This document shows positions 27,641-36,804 of a stretch of DNA of 64,000 nt, in pieces (positions within the stretch are counted from its first letter, which is position 1; each line of letters opens with the position of its first letter). The position numbers and the translations under genes are program-made. The stretch is from Candidatus Parabacteroides intestinigallinarum (GTDB lineage: Bacteria > Bacteroidota > Bacteroidia > Bacteroidales > Tannerellaceae), in assembly GCA_019114945.1 (NCBI GenBank), contig DXEN01000080.1:1-64000 (forward strand). The letters run 5' to 3'. Under the pieces are notes generated by a model. The model worked only from the letters and a program-made list of their open reading frames with translations. It did no database searches and was not told the origin of the DNA.

Positions 27641-28195
27641 ATGAACGAACAAATACGACAAATCGCGGAGCGTTTGGCCGGATTGCGAGACGCTCTGGAG
27701 GTCACTCCGGAAGAGATGGCGAAGGTATGCCACCTCTCCACCGAGGAATATTTAGCGCTGGAAAGCGGCACGGTGGATATCTCCGTGAGCGTGTTGCACC
27801 AGATCGCCCAGGCTTATGGCGTGGAGCTGACCACCCTGATGTTTGGCGACGAGCCGAAGATGAGCACCTATTTCATCACACGCCGGGGAAAAGGCGTGGC
27901 GGTAGAGCGTACGAAAGCCTACAAATACCAATCGCTCGCGGCGGGTTTCGCCGGGCGGAAGGCGGATCCTTTCCTGGTAACCGTACACCCGAAGCCGGAG
28001 GACGAGCCGATCTATCTCAACTCGCACCCGGGGCAAGAATACAACATGGTGCTGAGCGGACGCCTCTTGCTGCAAATCAACGGGAAGGACCTGATACTGG
28101 AGAAAGGCGATAGCATCTATTTCAATTCCGAGCTTCCGCACGGCATGAAAGCCCTCGACGGGGAACGGGTCATATTTTTGGCGATCATTATTTGA
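27641..28195 (+). CDS. XRE-type HTH regulator with cupin sensor domain
   Basis: 184 residues. An N-terminal helix-turn-helix (LRDALEVTPEEMAKVCHLST, residues 12-60) is joined to a cupin_2 domain (HPGQEYNMVLSGRLLLQING, GDSIYFNSELPHGM). It is a one-component transcription regulator. The following AMP-ligase gene, about 100 bp away, is a plausible target or partner, judged only from position. Confidence 0.88.
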   Translation: MNEQIRQIAERLAGLRDALEVTPEEMAKVCHLSTEEYLALESGTVDISVSVLHQIAQAYGVELTTLMFGDEPKMSTYFITRRGKGVAVERTKAYKYQSLAAGFAGRKADPFLVTVHPKPEDEPIYLNSHPGQEYNMVLSGRLLLQINGKDLILEKGDSIYFNSELPHGMKALDGERVIFLAIII

Positions 28196-28287
28196 TTTAT
28201 GATTTATGATTTATAGAGCGCGACTCTTGCGATAAGGAAGCGGGGATGGCTGTAAATCATAAATCATAAATTTGAAATCATAAATTC
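28191..28287. repeat. ATGATTTATG / CATAAATCAT inverted repeat block
   Basis: TGATTTATGATTTATGATTTA on the left mirrors TAAATCATAAATCATAAA on the right, across a 40-bp centre. It sits in the gap between the XRE-cupin and AMP-ligase genes. Confidence 0.8.
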
Positions 28288-28296
28288 CAAGGAATT

Positions 28297-29952
28297 ATGT
28301 TAGAACGATTTTTAGATAAAACGACTTTCGAGTCGCAAGAGGATTTCAAGAAGAACCTCAAGATTAAAGTACCTGAGAATTTCAACTTCGGCTATGATGT
28401 GGTGGACGCTTGGGCGGAGGAAGAACCGGACAAAAAAGCGTTGTGCTGGACGAACGACCACGGGCAACACGTGGATTTCTCCTTCGCCGATATGAAACGC
28501 TATACCGACCAGACGGCCTCCTATTTCCAATCCTTAGGAATCGGACGGGGCGATATGGTGATGCTGATCCTGAAACGTCGCTATGAGTTCTGGTTCTCCA
28601 TCATCGCCCTGCATAAACTGGGGGCGGTAGTGATCCCCGCCACGCACCTGCTGACCAAGAAGGATATCGTGTACCGGGCGAACGCCGCCGATATCAAGAT
28701 GATCGTTTGCGCGGGCGAGGAGGTGATTACCAAACATATCATCGACGCCCTCCCCGAGTCGCCCAGCGTGCGAACGGTGGTATCCGTAGGCCCGCAAGTG
28801 CCGGAAGGTTTCGAGGATTTCCAGCGGGGCATCGCCCACGCCGCGCCCTTCACGCGCCCGGCCCACGCGAATAGCAACGACGATATCTCGTTGATGTATT
28901 TCACCTCGGGTACGAGCGGCGAGCCCAAGATGGTGGCGCACGACTTCACCTATCCGCTGGGCCATATCGTGACGGGATGCTTCTGGCACAACCTGCACCG
29001 GGATAGCCTGCACCTGACCATCGCCGATACGGGCTGGGGCAAGGCCGTATGGGGCAAGCTATACGGGCAATGGATCGCGGGAGCGACCGTATTCGTGTAC
29101 GACCACGAGAAGTTCACGCCCGCCAACATGTTGCAAATGATACAGGATTACCATATCACCTCGCTTTGCGCACCGCCCACGATCTTCCGTTTCTTGATTC
29201 GCGAGGATCTGACCAAGTACGACCTCTCCTCGCTCCAATATTGCACCATCGCGGGCGAGGCGTTGAACCCGGCCGTTTACGAGACATTCTATAAACTCAC
29301 CGGCATCAAGCTCATGGAGGGCTTCGGACAAACCGAGACGACGCTGAGCGTGGCTACCTTCCCCTGGATGGAGCCGAAACCCGGCTCGATGGGTATGCCC
29401 AACCCGCAATACGAGGTGGACTTGATCCGTCCGGACGGGACGCTCGCGGAGGATGGCGAGCAAGGGCAGATCGTGATCCACACGGCGAACGGGAAACCCC
29501 TCGGTCTTTTCAAGGAGTACTACCGCGACCCGCAACGCACCCGCGAGGTGTGGCACGATGGCCTGTATTACACGGGCGACGTGGCATGGCGCGACGAGGA
29601 CGGCTATTTCTGGTTCGTAGGCCGGGCGGACGACGTGATCAAGAGCTCGGGCTATCGCATCGGGCCGTTCGAGGTGGAGAGCGCCTTGATGACGCACCCC
29701 GCGGTGGTGGAATGCGCGATCACGGGCGTACCCGACGAGATACGGGGACAGGTGGTGAAAGCGACCATCGTATTAGCGAAAGACTATAAGGACAAGGCGG
29801 GCGACGAGTTGGTGAAGGAATTGCAAGACCACGTGAAGCGCGTCACCGCCCCGTACAAATACCCGCGCGTGGTAGAGTTCGTGGACGAGTTGCCCAAAAC
29901 GATCAGCGGGAAGATCCGCCGGGTAGAGATACGGGCGAAGGACAATAAATAA
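28297..29952 (+). CDS. AMP-forming acyl-CoA synthetase (acetyl/medium-chain type)
   Basis: 551 residues. The ATP loop is MYFTSGTSGEPKMVAHD, followed by GFGQTET, the YYTGDVAWRDEDGYFWFVGR hinge region, and the C-terminal catalytic lysine in PKTISGKIRR. All acyl-adenylate motifs are intact. It most resembles ACSM-like ligases for short to medium acids. Acid specificity cannot be set from the sequence. It follows the XRE-cupin regulator. Confidence 0.9.
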   Translation: MLERFLDKTTFESQEDFKKNLKIKVPENFNFGYDVVDAWAEEEPDKKALCWTNDHGQHVDFSFADMKRYTDQTASYFQSLGIGRGDMVMLILKRRYEFWFSIIALHKLGAVVIPATHLLTKKDIVYRANAADIKMIVCAGEEVITKHIIDALPESPSVRTVVSVGPQVPEGFEDFQRGIAHAAPFTRPAHANSNDDISLMYFTSGTSGEPKMVAHDFTYPLGHIVTGCFWHNLHRDSLHLTIADTGWGKAVWGKLYGQWIAGATVFVYDHEKFTPANMLQMIQDYHITSLCAPPTIFRFLIREDLTKYDLSSLQYCTIAGEALNPAVYETFYKLTGIKLMEGFGQTETTLSVATFPWMEPKPGSMGMPNPQYEVDLIRPDGTLAEDGEQGQIVIHTANGKPLGLFKEYYRDPQRTREVWHDGLYYTGDVAWRDEDGYFWFVGRADDVIKSSGYRIGPFEVESALMTHPAVVECAITGVPDEIRGQVVKATIVLAKDYKDKAGDELVKELQDHVKRVTAPYKYPRVVEFVDELPKTISGKIRRVEIRAKDNK

Positions 29953-30045
29953 TTTATGATTTATGATTTATGATTTCAAATTTCAGCAAGTGATGAGTTG
30001 ATTTGTTAAATCATAAATCATAAATCTGAAATCATAAATTTGAAA
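29950..30045. repeat. AAATCATAAATCAT repeat block
   Basis: ATTTATGATTTATGATTTATG near 29953 is mirrored by AAATCATAAATCATAAATCTG near 30018. It fills the gap between the acyl-CoA synthetase stop and proB. No promoter consensus is obvious in it. Confidence 0.8.
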
Positions 30046-30047
30046 TA

Positions 30048-31121
30048 ATGAAGCGTCTCGCTATCAAAATAGGGAGCAACGTCCTGACACGAAAGGACGG
30101 GACGTTGGATATCACCCGGATGTCAGCCCTGGTGGACCAGGTGGCGGAGCTACATCGCTTGGGATGGGAGGTGGTGCTGATCTCCTCCGGGGCCGTGGCC
30201 TCCGGAAGGAGCGAGATACAGGCGAGCAAGCGGCTCGACGCTATCTCGGCGCGCCAGCTCTACTCGGCGGTAGGCCAGGCGAAGCTAATCAACCGCTATT
30301 ACGAGCTTTTCCGGGAGCATGGCATCGCCTGCGGACAGGTGCTTACCACGAAGGAGAGCTTGGGGAGCCGCACGCATTACCTGAACCAGAAGCATTGCAT
30401 GGAGGTGATGCTGGAGAACTGCGTCATCCCCATCGCGAACGAGAACGACACGATATCCGTCACCGAGTTGATGTTTACGGACAACGACGAGCTATCCGGG
30501 CTTATCGCCACGATGATGGACATGAGCGCCTTGATCATCCTTAGCAATATCGACGGGATTTACGATGGCGACCCATCGGACCCGAAGAGCCGCGTGATCC
30601 GCGAGATCGCGCCGGGGAAGGAAGACCTCTCGGAACACATACAGACCAGCAAGTCCACGTTCGGACGGGGCGGTATGCTGACCAAGTGCCGCATCGCGCG
30701 CAAGGTGGCGGACGAGGGAATCCCCGTCATCATCGCCAACGGGAAACGGGAGGATATCTTGCTAAAGCTCCTGGATCCGGCGAGCGACACGCCTCGCACC
30801 CGCTTCCTGCCCTCCGGGAAACCCGTGAGCGGTCTCAAGAAATGGATCGCGCACTCCGAGGGATTCGCCAAGGGAGAGATACGCGTCAACCAAGGGGCGG
30901 AGCAAGCGCTGACCGGCCCGCGGGCGACAAGCCTCCTGTTCGTGGGCGTGACACGGATCGAGGGCGATTTCGAGAAGGACGATATCGTGCGAATTATCAA
31001 CGAGAAGGGCCAGACCATCGGCTTAGGGTGCGCCGCCTACGGGAGCGAGGAGGCGCGGGCCCTGATCGGCCGGAGGGATTTGAAGCCCCTCGTGCATTAT
31101 GATTACCTTTATATCGAGTAA
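30048..31121 (+). CDS. proB: Glutamate 5-kinase
   Basis: 357 residues, with amino-acid-kinase domain ([52 protein letters not shown]) and a C-terminal PUA domain ([20 protein letters not shown]). It phosphorylates glutamate for proline synthesis. The stop is 1 bp from the proA ATG. Confidence 0.96.
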   Translation: MKRLAIKIGSNVLTRKDGTLDITRMSALVDQVAELHRLGWEVVLISSGAVASGRSEIQASKRLDAISARQLYSAVGQAKLINRYYELFREHGIACGQVLTTKESLGSRTHYLNQKHCMEVMLENCVIPIANENDTISVTELMFTDNDELSGLIATMMDMSALIILSNIDGIYDGDPSDPKSRVIREIAPGKEDLSEHIQTSKSTFGRGGMLTKCRIARKVADEGIPVIIANGKREDILLKLLDPASDTPRTRFLPSGKPVSGLKKWIAHSEGFAKGEIRVNQGAEQALTGPRATSLLFVGVTRIEGDFEKDDIVRIINEKGQTIGLGCAAYGSEEARALIGRRDLKPLVHYDYLYIE

Positions 31122-31122
31122 G

Positions 31123-32373
31123 ATGATGGATATACAAGAACAATTGAGAGAGGCCTCGAAAGCCACCCTGTCACTCGGGGCTTTACCGGACGAGCGAATA
31201 TGCCTCGTATTGCGGGACACGGCCCGCGCGTTGCGCGAGCGGATGCCGGAGGTGCTCCACGCCAACCAAGAGGACCTGGCGCGCATGGACCCGGCGAATC
31301 CCAAATACGACCGGCTGAGGCTTACCGAGAAACGCCTGGCGGGTATGGCCGGAGATATGGAGCAGGTGGCAGGGCTCCACTCGCCCCTGCGTAAGATACT
31401 CAGCCAGACCACCCGCCCGAACGGGATGATCATCCAAAAGGTGACCGTGCCCTTTGGCGTGATCGGTGTCATCTACGAGGCCCGTCCCAACGTGACGTTC
31501 GACGTGTTCTCGCTCTGCTTCCGGAGCGGGAACGTATGCGTGCTCAAGGGCGGATCGGACGCGGATCGCTCGAACGAGGCCCTGGCGCGGATCATCCACG
31601 ACGTATTGGAGCGACACGGGGTGAATCCCGCGGTATGCACCCTGCTCCCTTCCGGGCGCGAGGCCACGTCGGCCCTGTTAGGGGCGGTAGGGCTTGTCGA
31701 CCTGATCATCCCCCGGGGAAGCGCCTCCCTGATCCGGTTCACGCGAGAGCAAGCCCGGGTGCCGGTAATCGAGACCGGGGCGGGCATCTGCCATACCTAT
31801 TTCGACCGGGCGGGCGACAAGGAGAAAGGACGCGCCATCGTAAACAACGCGAAGACCCGCCGGGTGAGCGTCTGCAACGCACTGGATTGCCTCGTCATCC
31901 ACCAAGAGCGATTGGGGGATCTGCCCTATATCTGCGCCCCGTTGGCGGATAGCCGCGTCATCATCTACGCGGACGCACCGGCATTCCAAGCCCTCGCCGG
32001 GCATTATCCGGAAGAGTGGCTCCAACCGGCCACGCCGGAGAGCTTCGGCACCGAGTTCCTGGATTATAAGATGAGCGTCCGTACGGTAGCGTCCTTGGAC
32101 GAGGCCCTAACGCATATCGCCCACTACGGCTCCAAGCATAGCGAGAGCATCGTGAGCGAGGACGCGGAGGCCACGGGGCGTTTCCTGAACCTCGTAGACG
32201 CGGCCTGCGTGTACGCCAACGTATCCACGGCGTTCACGGACGGCGCCCAGTTCGGTTTCGGGGCGGAGATAGGTATCAGCACGCAAAAGCTACATGCCCG
32301 CGGGCCGATGGCGCTCCCGGAGCTGACCACGTATAAATACATCATCCAAGGAGATGGACAAATCCGAGTATAA
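31123..32373 (+). CDS. proA: Gamma-glutamyl phosphate reductase
   Basis: 416 residues from the ATG at 31123 (1 bp after proB). The catalytic cysteine is in [35 protein letters not shown] and [11 protein letters not shown] are conserved blocks. It reduces gamma-glutamyl phosphate to the semialdehyde and completes the proBA unit. Confidence 0.96.
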   Translation: MMDIQEQLREASKATLSLGALPDERICLVLRDTARALRERMPEVLHANQEDLARMDPANPKYDRLRLTEKRLAGMAGDMEQVAGLHSPLRKILSQTTRPNGMIIQKVTVPFGVIGVIYEARPNVTFDVFSLCFRSGNVCVLKGGSDADRSNEALARIIHDVLERHGVNPAVCTLLPSGREATSALLGAVGLVDLIIPRGSASLIRFTREQARVPVIETGAGICHTYFDRAGDKEKGRAIVNNAKTRRVSVCNALDCLVIHQERLGDLPYICAPLADSRVIIYADAPAFQALAGHYPEEWLQPATPESFGTEFLDYKMSVRTVASLDEALTHIAHYGSKHSESIVSEDAEATGRFLNLVDAACVYANVSTAFTDGAQFGFGAEIGISTQKLHARGPMALPELTTYKYIIQGDGQIRV

Positions 32374-32397
32374 TATCTTAAAAAACGATTATAAGCT

Positions 32398-33351
32398 ATG
32401 AGACATTTCACATGCGTACAAGATGTGGGCGATTTAAGACAAGCGCTCGACGAGGCTTTCGAGATCAAGAAAGACCGGTTCCGGTTCCACGAGTTAGGGA
32501 AGAACAAGACGTTGCTGATGATCTTCTTCAACTCCAGCCTGCGCACGCGCCTCTCCACCCAGAAGGCGGCCATGAACCTCGGCATGAACACCATCGTGCT
32601 CGACGTGAACCAAGGCGCCTGGCGATTGGAGACGGAGCGGGGGGTCGTCATGGACGGGGACAAGCCGGAACACCTCTTGGAGGCCGTGCCCGTCATGGGA
32701 TGCTATTGCGACGTGATTGGCGTACGCTCGTTCGCCCGCTTCGAGAGCAAGGAGGACGATTACAACGAGAAGATCCTGAACCAGTTCATCCAACACTCGG
32801 GCCGGCCGGTGTTCAGCATGGAGGCCGCCACGCGCCACCCGTTGCAGAGCTTCGCCGACCTGATCACCATCGAGGAGTACAAGAAAACCGACCGCCCGAA
32901 GGTGGTCATGACGTGGGCCCCGCATCCCAAATCCCTGCCGCAAGCCGTGCCGAATAGCTTCGCGGAGTGGATGAACGCCACGGATTACGAGTTCGTCATC
33001 ACCCATCCCGAGGGCTACGAGCTGGATCCGAGGTTCGTAGGCCGGGCGAAGGTGGAGTACGACCAGCGGAAGGCGTTCGAGGGCGCCGATTTCATCTACG
33101 CCAAGAACTGGTCGGCCTATCGGGATCCGAACTACGGACAGGTCATCAACATGGATCGCTCGTGGACGGTCGACGCCGAGAAGATGGCGCTTACCAACAA
33201 CGCCTACTTCATGCATTGCCTGCCCGTGCGCCGCAACATGATCGTGACCGACGACGTGATCGAGAGCCCGCGAAGCATCGTGATCCCCGAGGCTGCGAAC
33301 CGCGAGATATCCGCCGAGACCGTGCTGAAGAAAATATTGGAAGGACTTTAA
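32398..33351 (+). CDS. argF': N-succinyl-L-ornithine transcarbamylase
   Basis: 317 residues with the transcarbamylase carbamoyl-phosphate loop FFNSSLRTRLSTQKA, MEAATRHPLQSFADL and MHCLPVRRNM. Residue 90 is Pro (GDKPEH). In this family Pro90 marks the Bacteroides succinylornithine enzyme, whereas Glu at the matching site gives the acetylornithine enzyme. Arginine synthesis here therefore runs through succinylated intermediates. It lies 24 bp after proA. Confidence 0.9.
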   Translation: MRHFTCVQDVGDLRQALDEAFEIKKDRFRFHELGKNKTLLMIFFNSSLRTRLSTQKAAMNLGMNTIVLDVNQGAWRLETERGVVMDGDKPEHLLEAVPVMGCYCDVIGVRSFARFESKEDDYNEKILNQFIQHSGRPVFSMEAATRHPLQSFADLITIEEYKKTDRPKVVMTWAPHPKSLPQAVPNSFAEWMNATDYEFVITHPEGYELDPRFVGRAKVEYDQRKAFEGADFIYAKNWSAYRDPNYGQVINMDRSWTVDAEKMALTNNAYFMHCLPVRRNMIVTDDVIESPRSIVIPEAANREISAETVLKKILEGL

Positions 33352-33416
33352 ATTTTAAATTTTAAATTTTAAATTTGAAATTTGAAATTTTAAATCTTAA
33401 ATTTGAAATCTAAAAT
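33349..33416. repeat. AAATTTTAAATTTGAAAT repeat block
   Basis: Seven or so near-tandem AAATTTTAAATTT/AAATTTGAAATTT units occupy the gap between argF' (+) and the glycerate kinase gene (-). It probably serves as a loose two-way terminator. Confidence 0.75.
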
Positions 33417-34535
33417 CCGTAGCGCCTGTTCCACCGTGCGCTGGATGTTTTGGAGGGTGAAATCCTTGTCCATCGCCCGCTCCAGGGAAACCGGGGCGGG
33501 AAGGATGGGAAGGACGGCCAGGAAACCTCGCTGGTTCAGCAAGGGCGTGTCCTCCACGGAACCTCCCAAGGCGATTACCGGGATACCCTGTCGCGTGGCG
33601 GCACGCGACACGCCCCAGGGCGCCTTCCCCATGCAGGTCTGCCGGTCCAGCTTCCCCTCGCCGGTAATGATCAGATCGGCGCCTTGGATACGCTCGTCGA
33701 AGCGCGTCGCCTCCAGCACCATTTGAATACCAGGCTTCAACTCCGCACCGAGGAATGCCACCAAGCCCGCACCCAAGCCACCCGCGGCACCCGCCCCGGG
33801 CAACTCGTCGACGCGCGTTCCCGTGGCTCGCTCTATTACCCGGGCATAATTCCGCAATCCCGCGTCCAGCATACGAACCATCGCATCGTCCGCCCCTTTC
33901 TGGCGGGCGAATACCTCGGCGGCACCCCGCTCGCCATACAACGGATTATCCACGTCGCACGCCACCGTGAACGAGGCCTCCCGCAAGGCGGGCGATACCC
34001 CCGAGCGGTCGACCACGGCGATCCGGGCCAGCGCCGCCCCGCACGGCTCCAACTCCTCCCCACGCCCGTCCAAGAAACGATAGCCAAGGGCGCGCAGCAA
34101 GCCCGTACCACCATCGTTCGTGGCGCTCCCGCCAATGGCGAGGAGGAAACGGCGGCATCCCCGCTCCAGCGCGTCGCGAATAAGCTCACCGGTGCCGTAC
34201 GTCGTGGCCTGCGAGGGATCCCGCTCCGCGGGCGCCAACAAAGGCAGGCCGCTCGCCCGCGCCATCTCGACGATAGCGGTACGCCCATCCTCCAAGATCG
34301 CGTAATCGGCCCATAAGGGACGCGACAAGGGGTCCCGCACCCGGCAGGAGACGCGCTCGCCTCCCAACGCGGCGAGCAGGGCGTCCATCGTGCCCTCGCC
34401 ACCATCCCCAAGCGGGATTTTCACCACCTCGCACGCGGGAAACACCTCGCGCACGGCTCGCTCCGCGCTATCCGCCACCTCGCGCGCGGCGACGGAGCCT
34501 TTAAAAGAATCCGGGGCTATCACGATCTTCCGCAT
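33390..34535 (-). CDS. Glycerate kinase (GlxK/GarK type)
   Basis: 381 residues from the ATG at 34535 (a GTG at 34544 overlaps the upstream stop). MRKIVIAPDSFKGSVAAREV and PLGDGGEGTMDALL, plus the glycine-rich ITGEGKLDRQT, are family marks. It phosphorylates glycerate, usually giving 2-phosphoglycerate. It ends inside the AT-rich repeat block. Confidence 0.93.
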   Translation of the reverse strand: MRKIVIAPDSFKGSVAAREVADSAERAVREVFPACEVVKIPLGDGGEGTMDALLAALGGERVSCRVRDPLSRPLWADYAILEDGRTAIVEMARASGLPLLAPAERDPSQATTYGTGELIRDALERGCRRFLLAIGGSATNDGGTGLLRALGYRFLDGRGEELEPCGAALARIAVVDRSGVSPALREASFTVACDVDNPLYGERGAAEVFARQKGADDAMVRMLDAGLRNYARVIERATGTRVDELPGAGAAGGLGAGLVAFLGAELKPGIQMVLEATRFDERIQGADLIITGEGKLDRQTCMGKAPWGVSRAATRQGIPVIALGGSVEDTPLLNQRGFLAVLPILPAPVSLERAMDKDFTLQNIQRTVEQALRILDFKFKI

Positions 34536-34540
34536 CCCCG

Positions 34541-36733
34541 TCACCAGCTAAATGCCACATGAACGCCCTCAGGGCTATTCTCGAAAACCAGCCGGCACGT
34601 CCGGCTCGCCACGTCCCACTCGTATCGCGCCCCGGCGAGCGGTTGTCCCGAGGCGTCCGTCACCTTCACCTCCCTTGGCTCGGCGGGCAGGAGCACCCGC
34701 GCCACATTGGTCGTACGCGCCGGGCTTTTCGCCACGAACGAATAACGATCCCGCCCGACACGCTCCTCGTACACACGGGCGGCGCCCGCCAACACTTGGG
34801 GACGCTCCGGGTCGGGCACCCGGTCGATATCGTACAGGAACGCCTGCTCGCCCGGCTCTACACGTTTCTCGTCCAGCACCGGCAACGCCGGGTCGAAGAG
34901 GTCGATCAAGCGCCCTCTCACGGTATAAGGCTTGTCGCTCACGCTCTCGTCCATCACCGATACCAAGTCGTACGGGCCGCGCTCCAGGTAGAAATGATTC
35001 TTGAACGCCAAGGCCCCCGCACGGGCGTCCGCCTCGTAGGCCCGCCTCACCCGGTCGATCAGTTCCTTGTCGCCTCCCTCTTCCATGACAAACTCCTTGG
35101 GGTCTTTCCGTAGCACGTACACCTTGCCCTCGCCATAAGCGTATACGCCCTCCGCCGGTCCGGCGCCAATCCCCATACGCTCGAAAAGATGATCCGAGGG
35201 CGCTTGATAGCCGTTCCCGTCCGTATTCCACCATTCCCGCACCCGCTGGAACGGATCGGTATCCCGCGCGCAATACAGCAGGATTCCGCCCCGCCTCACC
35301 CACTCGGCGAGCCACTCGTGCGCCTCCGGCTCCAAGGGCTTCATGTTGGAATACGACATGAGCAACACCCGCGTATCCGCCAACGCCTTCGGATAAGCCA
35401 CATTCTCCAGGTGCACGATACGAACCGGCACGCCGCGCTTCACGAGCGGCATGGCCAGGCCGTAGAAGTTGGACAGCTGGGGGTCGTCGTATCCCACGAT
35501 AGGCCGGGGGGCGCGCTGGAACATCAACGAGTTGGCCATCAGCACGCCAATGCCTTCCGGCCCGGATACCTTGTTGTCCGAGAGCGGCATATCGTTCAGC
35601 GAATTGATCATCACCTGCATCTGGGTGGAGTAAAAACGCGGGATGCGCTCTTTCCGGTCGCTGGTGGCGCTCACGCGGTACAATCCCTCGTAAATACGGT
35701 CCGGCCAGGGCATCACCTCGTAATTATTGTTCGCCGGATAGAGCAACTTGGCGGTAAACGTGGCCTGGTAGTTCCGCTTGTAATCCGCCCAGTCGCGCGC
35801 CCGGTCCTCGATCGGGTCGGTCAGGAAGAACACCTTCCGCCCCGTGGGCGCGGTCATCGACTCCATGCAGCCATACTCCAGGAAAGCGGTCTCGAACACC
35901 CGCTCGCGGGCCACCCCGTCGAAATAGTTCGGCTCGCGCGAGGTGCCGGTCCACACCTGCGCGATATACCCGTCCACGCAATCCAGCGACGCCAGGCTGG
36001 CCTCCGGGCTCACGATCTGCCACTGGGCGTAGTTCACCAGCGAGTGGGTCGGCACGTAGCAGCGCACGTCCATCCCCTTGCTCTTCCCGTAGGCCTTCGC
36101 GTAGGTAAAACATTCGTCCAAAGCCCGGTAATACAAATGGTATTTCAACTTGTTCGATAGGTACGTGTTCTCCGCCGACTCGTGTTGCGGGCGCCAATCG
36201 AAGCCGTAATACGCCTTCCACTCGCGCTTGAAGGCCTCGCTATACCCGCCGCGGGCCCAGAACTCCGGCTCCTCCAGGTAGATGGCGTCGATACCCGCGT
36301 CGATCACCCGCTTGATGTGCCGTTCCTTCATATACCGGATGAAGTTCATCGACGGGACGATGTAAGGCACCATATGCCCGTGCCATATCGTATCGCCCTC
36401 GCGGGTCACTTGCCCCTCGTCCAGATGCCACCGGCCGTCCCACGCGCCGGTAAAATAATCCTGATACTCGCCCCACGCGATACCCGTCATGAAGTGGGTG
36501 GTATATCCCTTGTCGCGCCAGCTTTGTACCCGTTCCTCGAACGTCAGGCCCGATCGCTCCTCGGAAGGATTGCCCCCCACGCCGTACACGATCGCCACGT
36601 CCGCCCGCGTGTCCGTGGTCGGTTTCCAAGGTTGCCCCGTCTGGAAGGCGGTCCGCTCCCGCCGCCCCTCCTGTCCGTACATGCCCGCCACCCCGGACAC
36701 GACGAACGCGATAATAAGCCACAATTGTTTCAT
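34541..36733 (-). CDS. Secreted glycosidase-like protein of unassigned family
   Basis: 730 residues from the ATG at 36733; an upstream extension to 37171 is antisense-type sequence inside the neighbour gene. The signal peptide ends near VAGMYGQ. The N-terminal half looks like a TIM barrel with acid residues at strand ends (GIDAIYLEEPEFWARGGYSE, TDPIEDRARDWADYK). A Rossmann/trimerisation-like domain follows (RIVHLENVAYPKALADTRVL, GGILLYCARDTDPF), then a beta C-terminus. The order is like GH42-type enzymes, but no catalytic pair can be assigned. The neighbours are a T9SS protease and glycerate kinase. Confidence 0.6.
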   Translation of the reverse strand: MKQLWLIIAFVVSGVAGMYGQEGRRERTAFQTGQPWKPTTDTRADVAIVYGVGGNPSEERSGLTFEERVQSWRDKGYTTHFMTGIAWGEYQDYFTGAWDGRWHLDEGQVTREGDTIWHGHMVPYIVPSMNFIRYMKERHIKRVIDAGIDAIYLEEPEFWARGGYSEAFKREWKAYYGFDWRPQHESAENTYLSNKLKYHLYYRALDECFTYAKAYGKSKGMDVRCYVPTHSLVNYAQWQIVSPEASLASLDCVDGYIAQVWTGTSREPNYFDGVARERVFETAFLEYGCMESMTAPTGRKVFFLTDPIEDRARDWADYKRNYQATFTAKLLYPANNNYEVMPWPDRIYEGLYRVSATSDRKERIPRFYSTQMQVMINSLNDMPLSDNKVSGPEGIGVLMANSLMFQRAPRPIVGYDDPQLSNFYGLAMPLVKRGVPVRIVHLENVAYPKALADTRVLLMSYSNMKPLEPEAHEWLAEWVRRGGILLYCARDTDPFQRVREWWNTDGNGYQAPSDHLFERMGIGAGPAEGVYAYGEGKVYVLRKDPKEFVMEEGGDKELIDRVRRAYEADARAGALAFKNHFYLERGPYDLVSVMDESVSDKPYTVRGRLIDLFDPALPVLDEKRVEPGEQAFLYDIDRVPDPERPQVLAGAARVYEERVGRDRYSFVAKSPARTTNVARVLLPAEPREVKVTDASGQPLAGARYEWDVASRTCRLVFENSPEGVHVAFSW

Positions 36734-36775
36734 TTCAGATTTATGATTTATGATTTCAGATTTAAAATTTGAAAC
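36733..36775. repeat. ATTTATGATTTATGATTTCAG repeat fragment
   Basis: A short copy of the AAATCATAAATCAT family lies in the 71-bp gap between the protease stop and the glycosidase-like gene. It has no clear terminator stem, so the two genes may be co-transcribed. Confidence 0.65.
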
Positions 36776-36804
36776 CTCACAAGCGCGAAGATAGCTCCCC
36801 CTCC

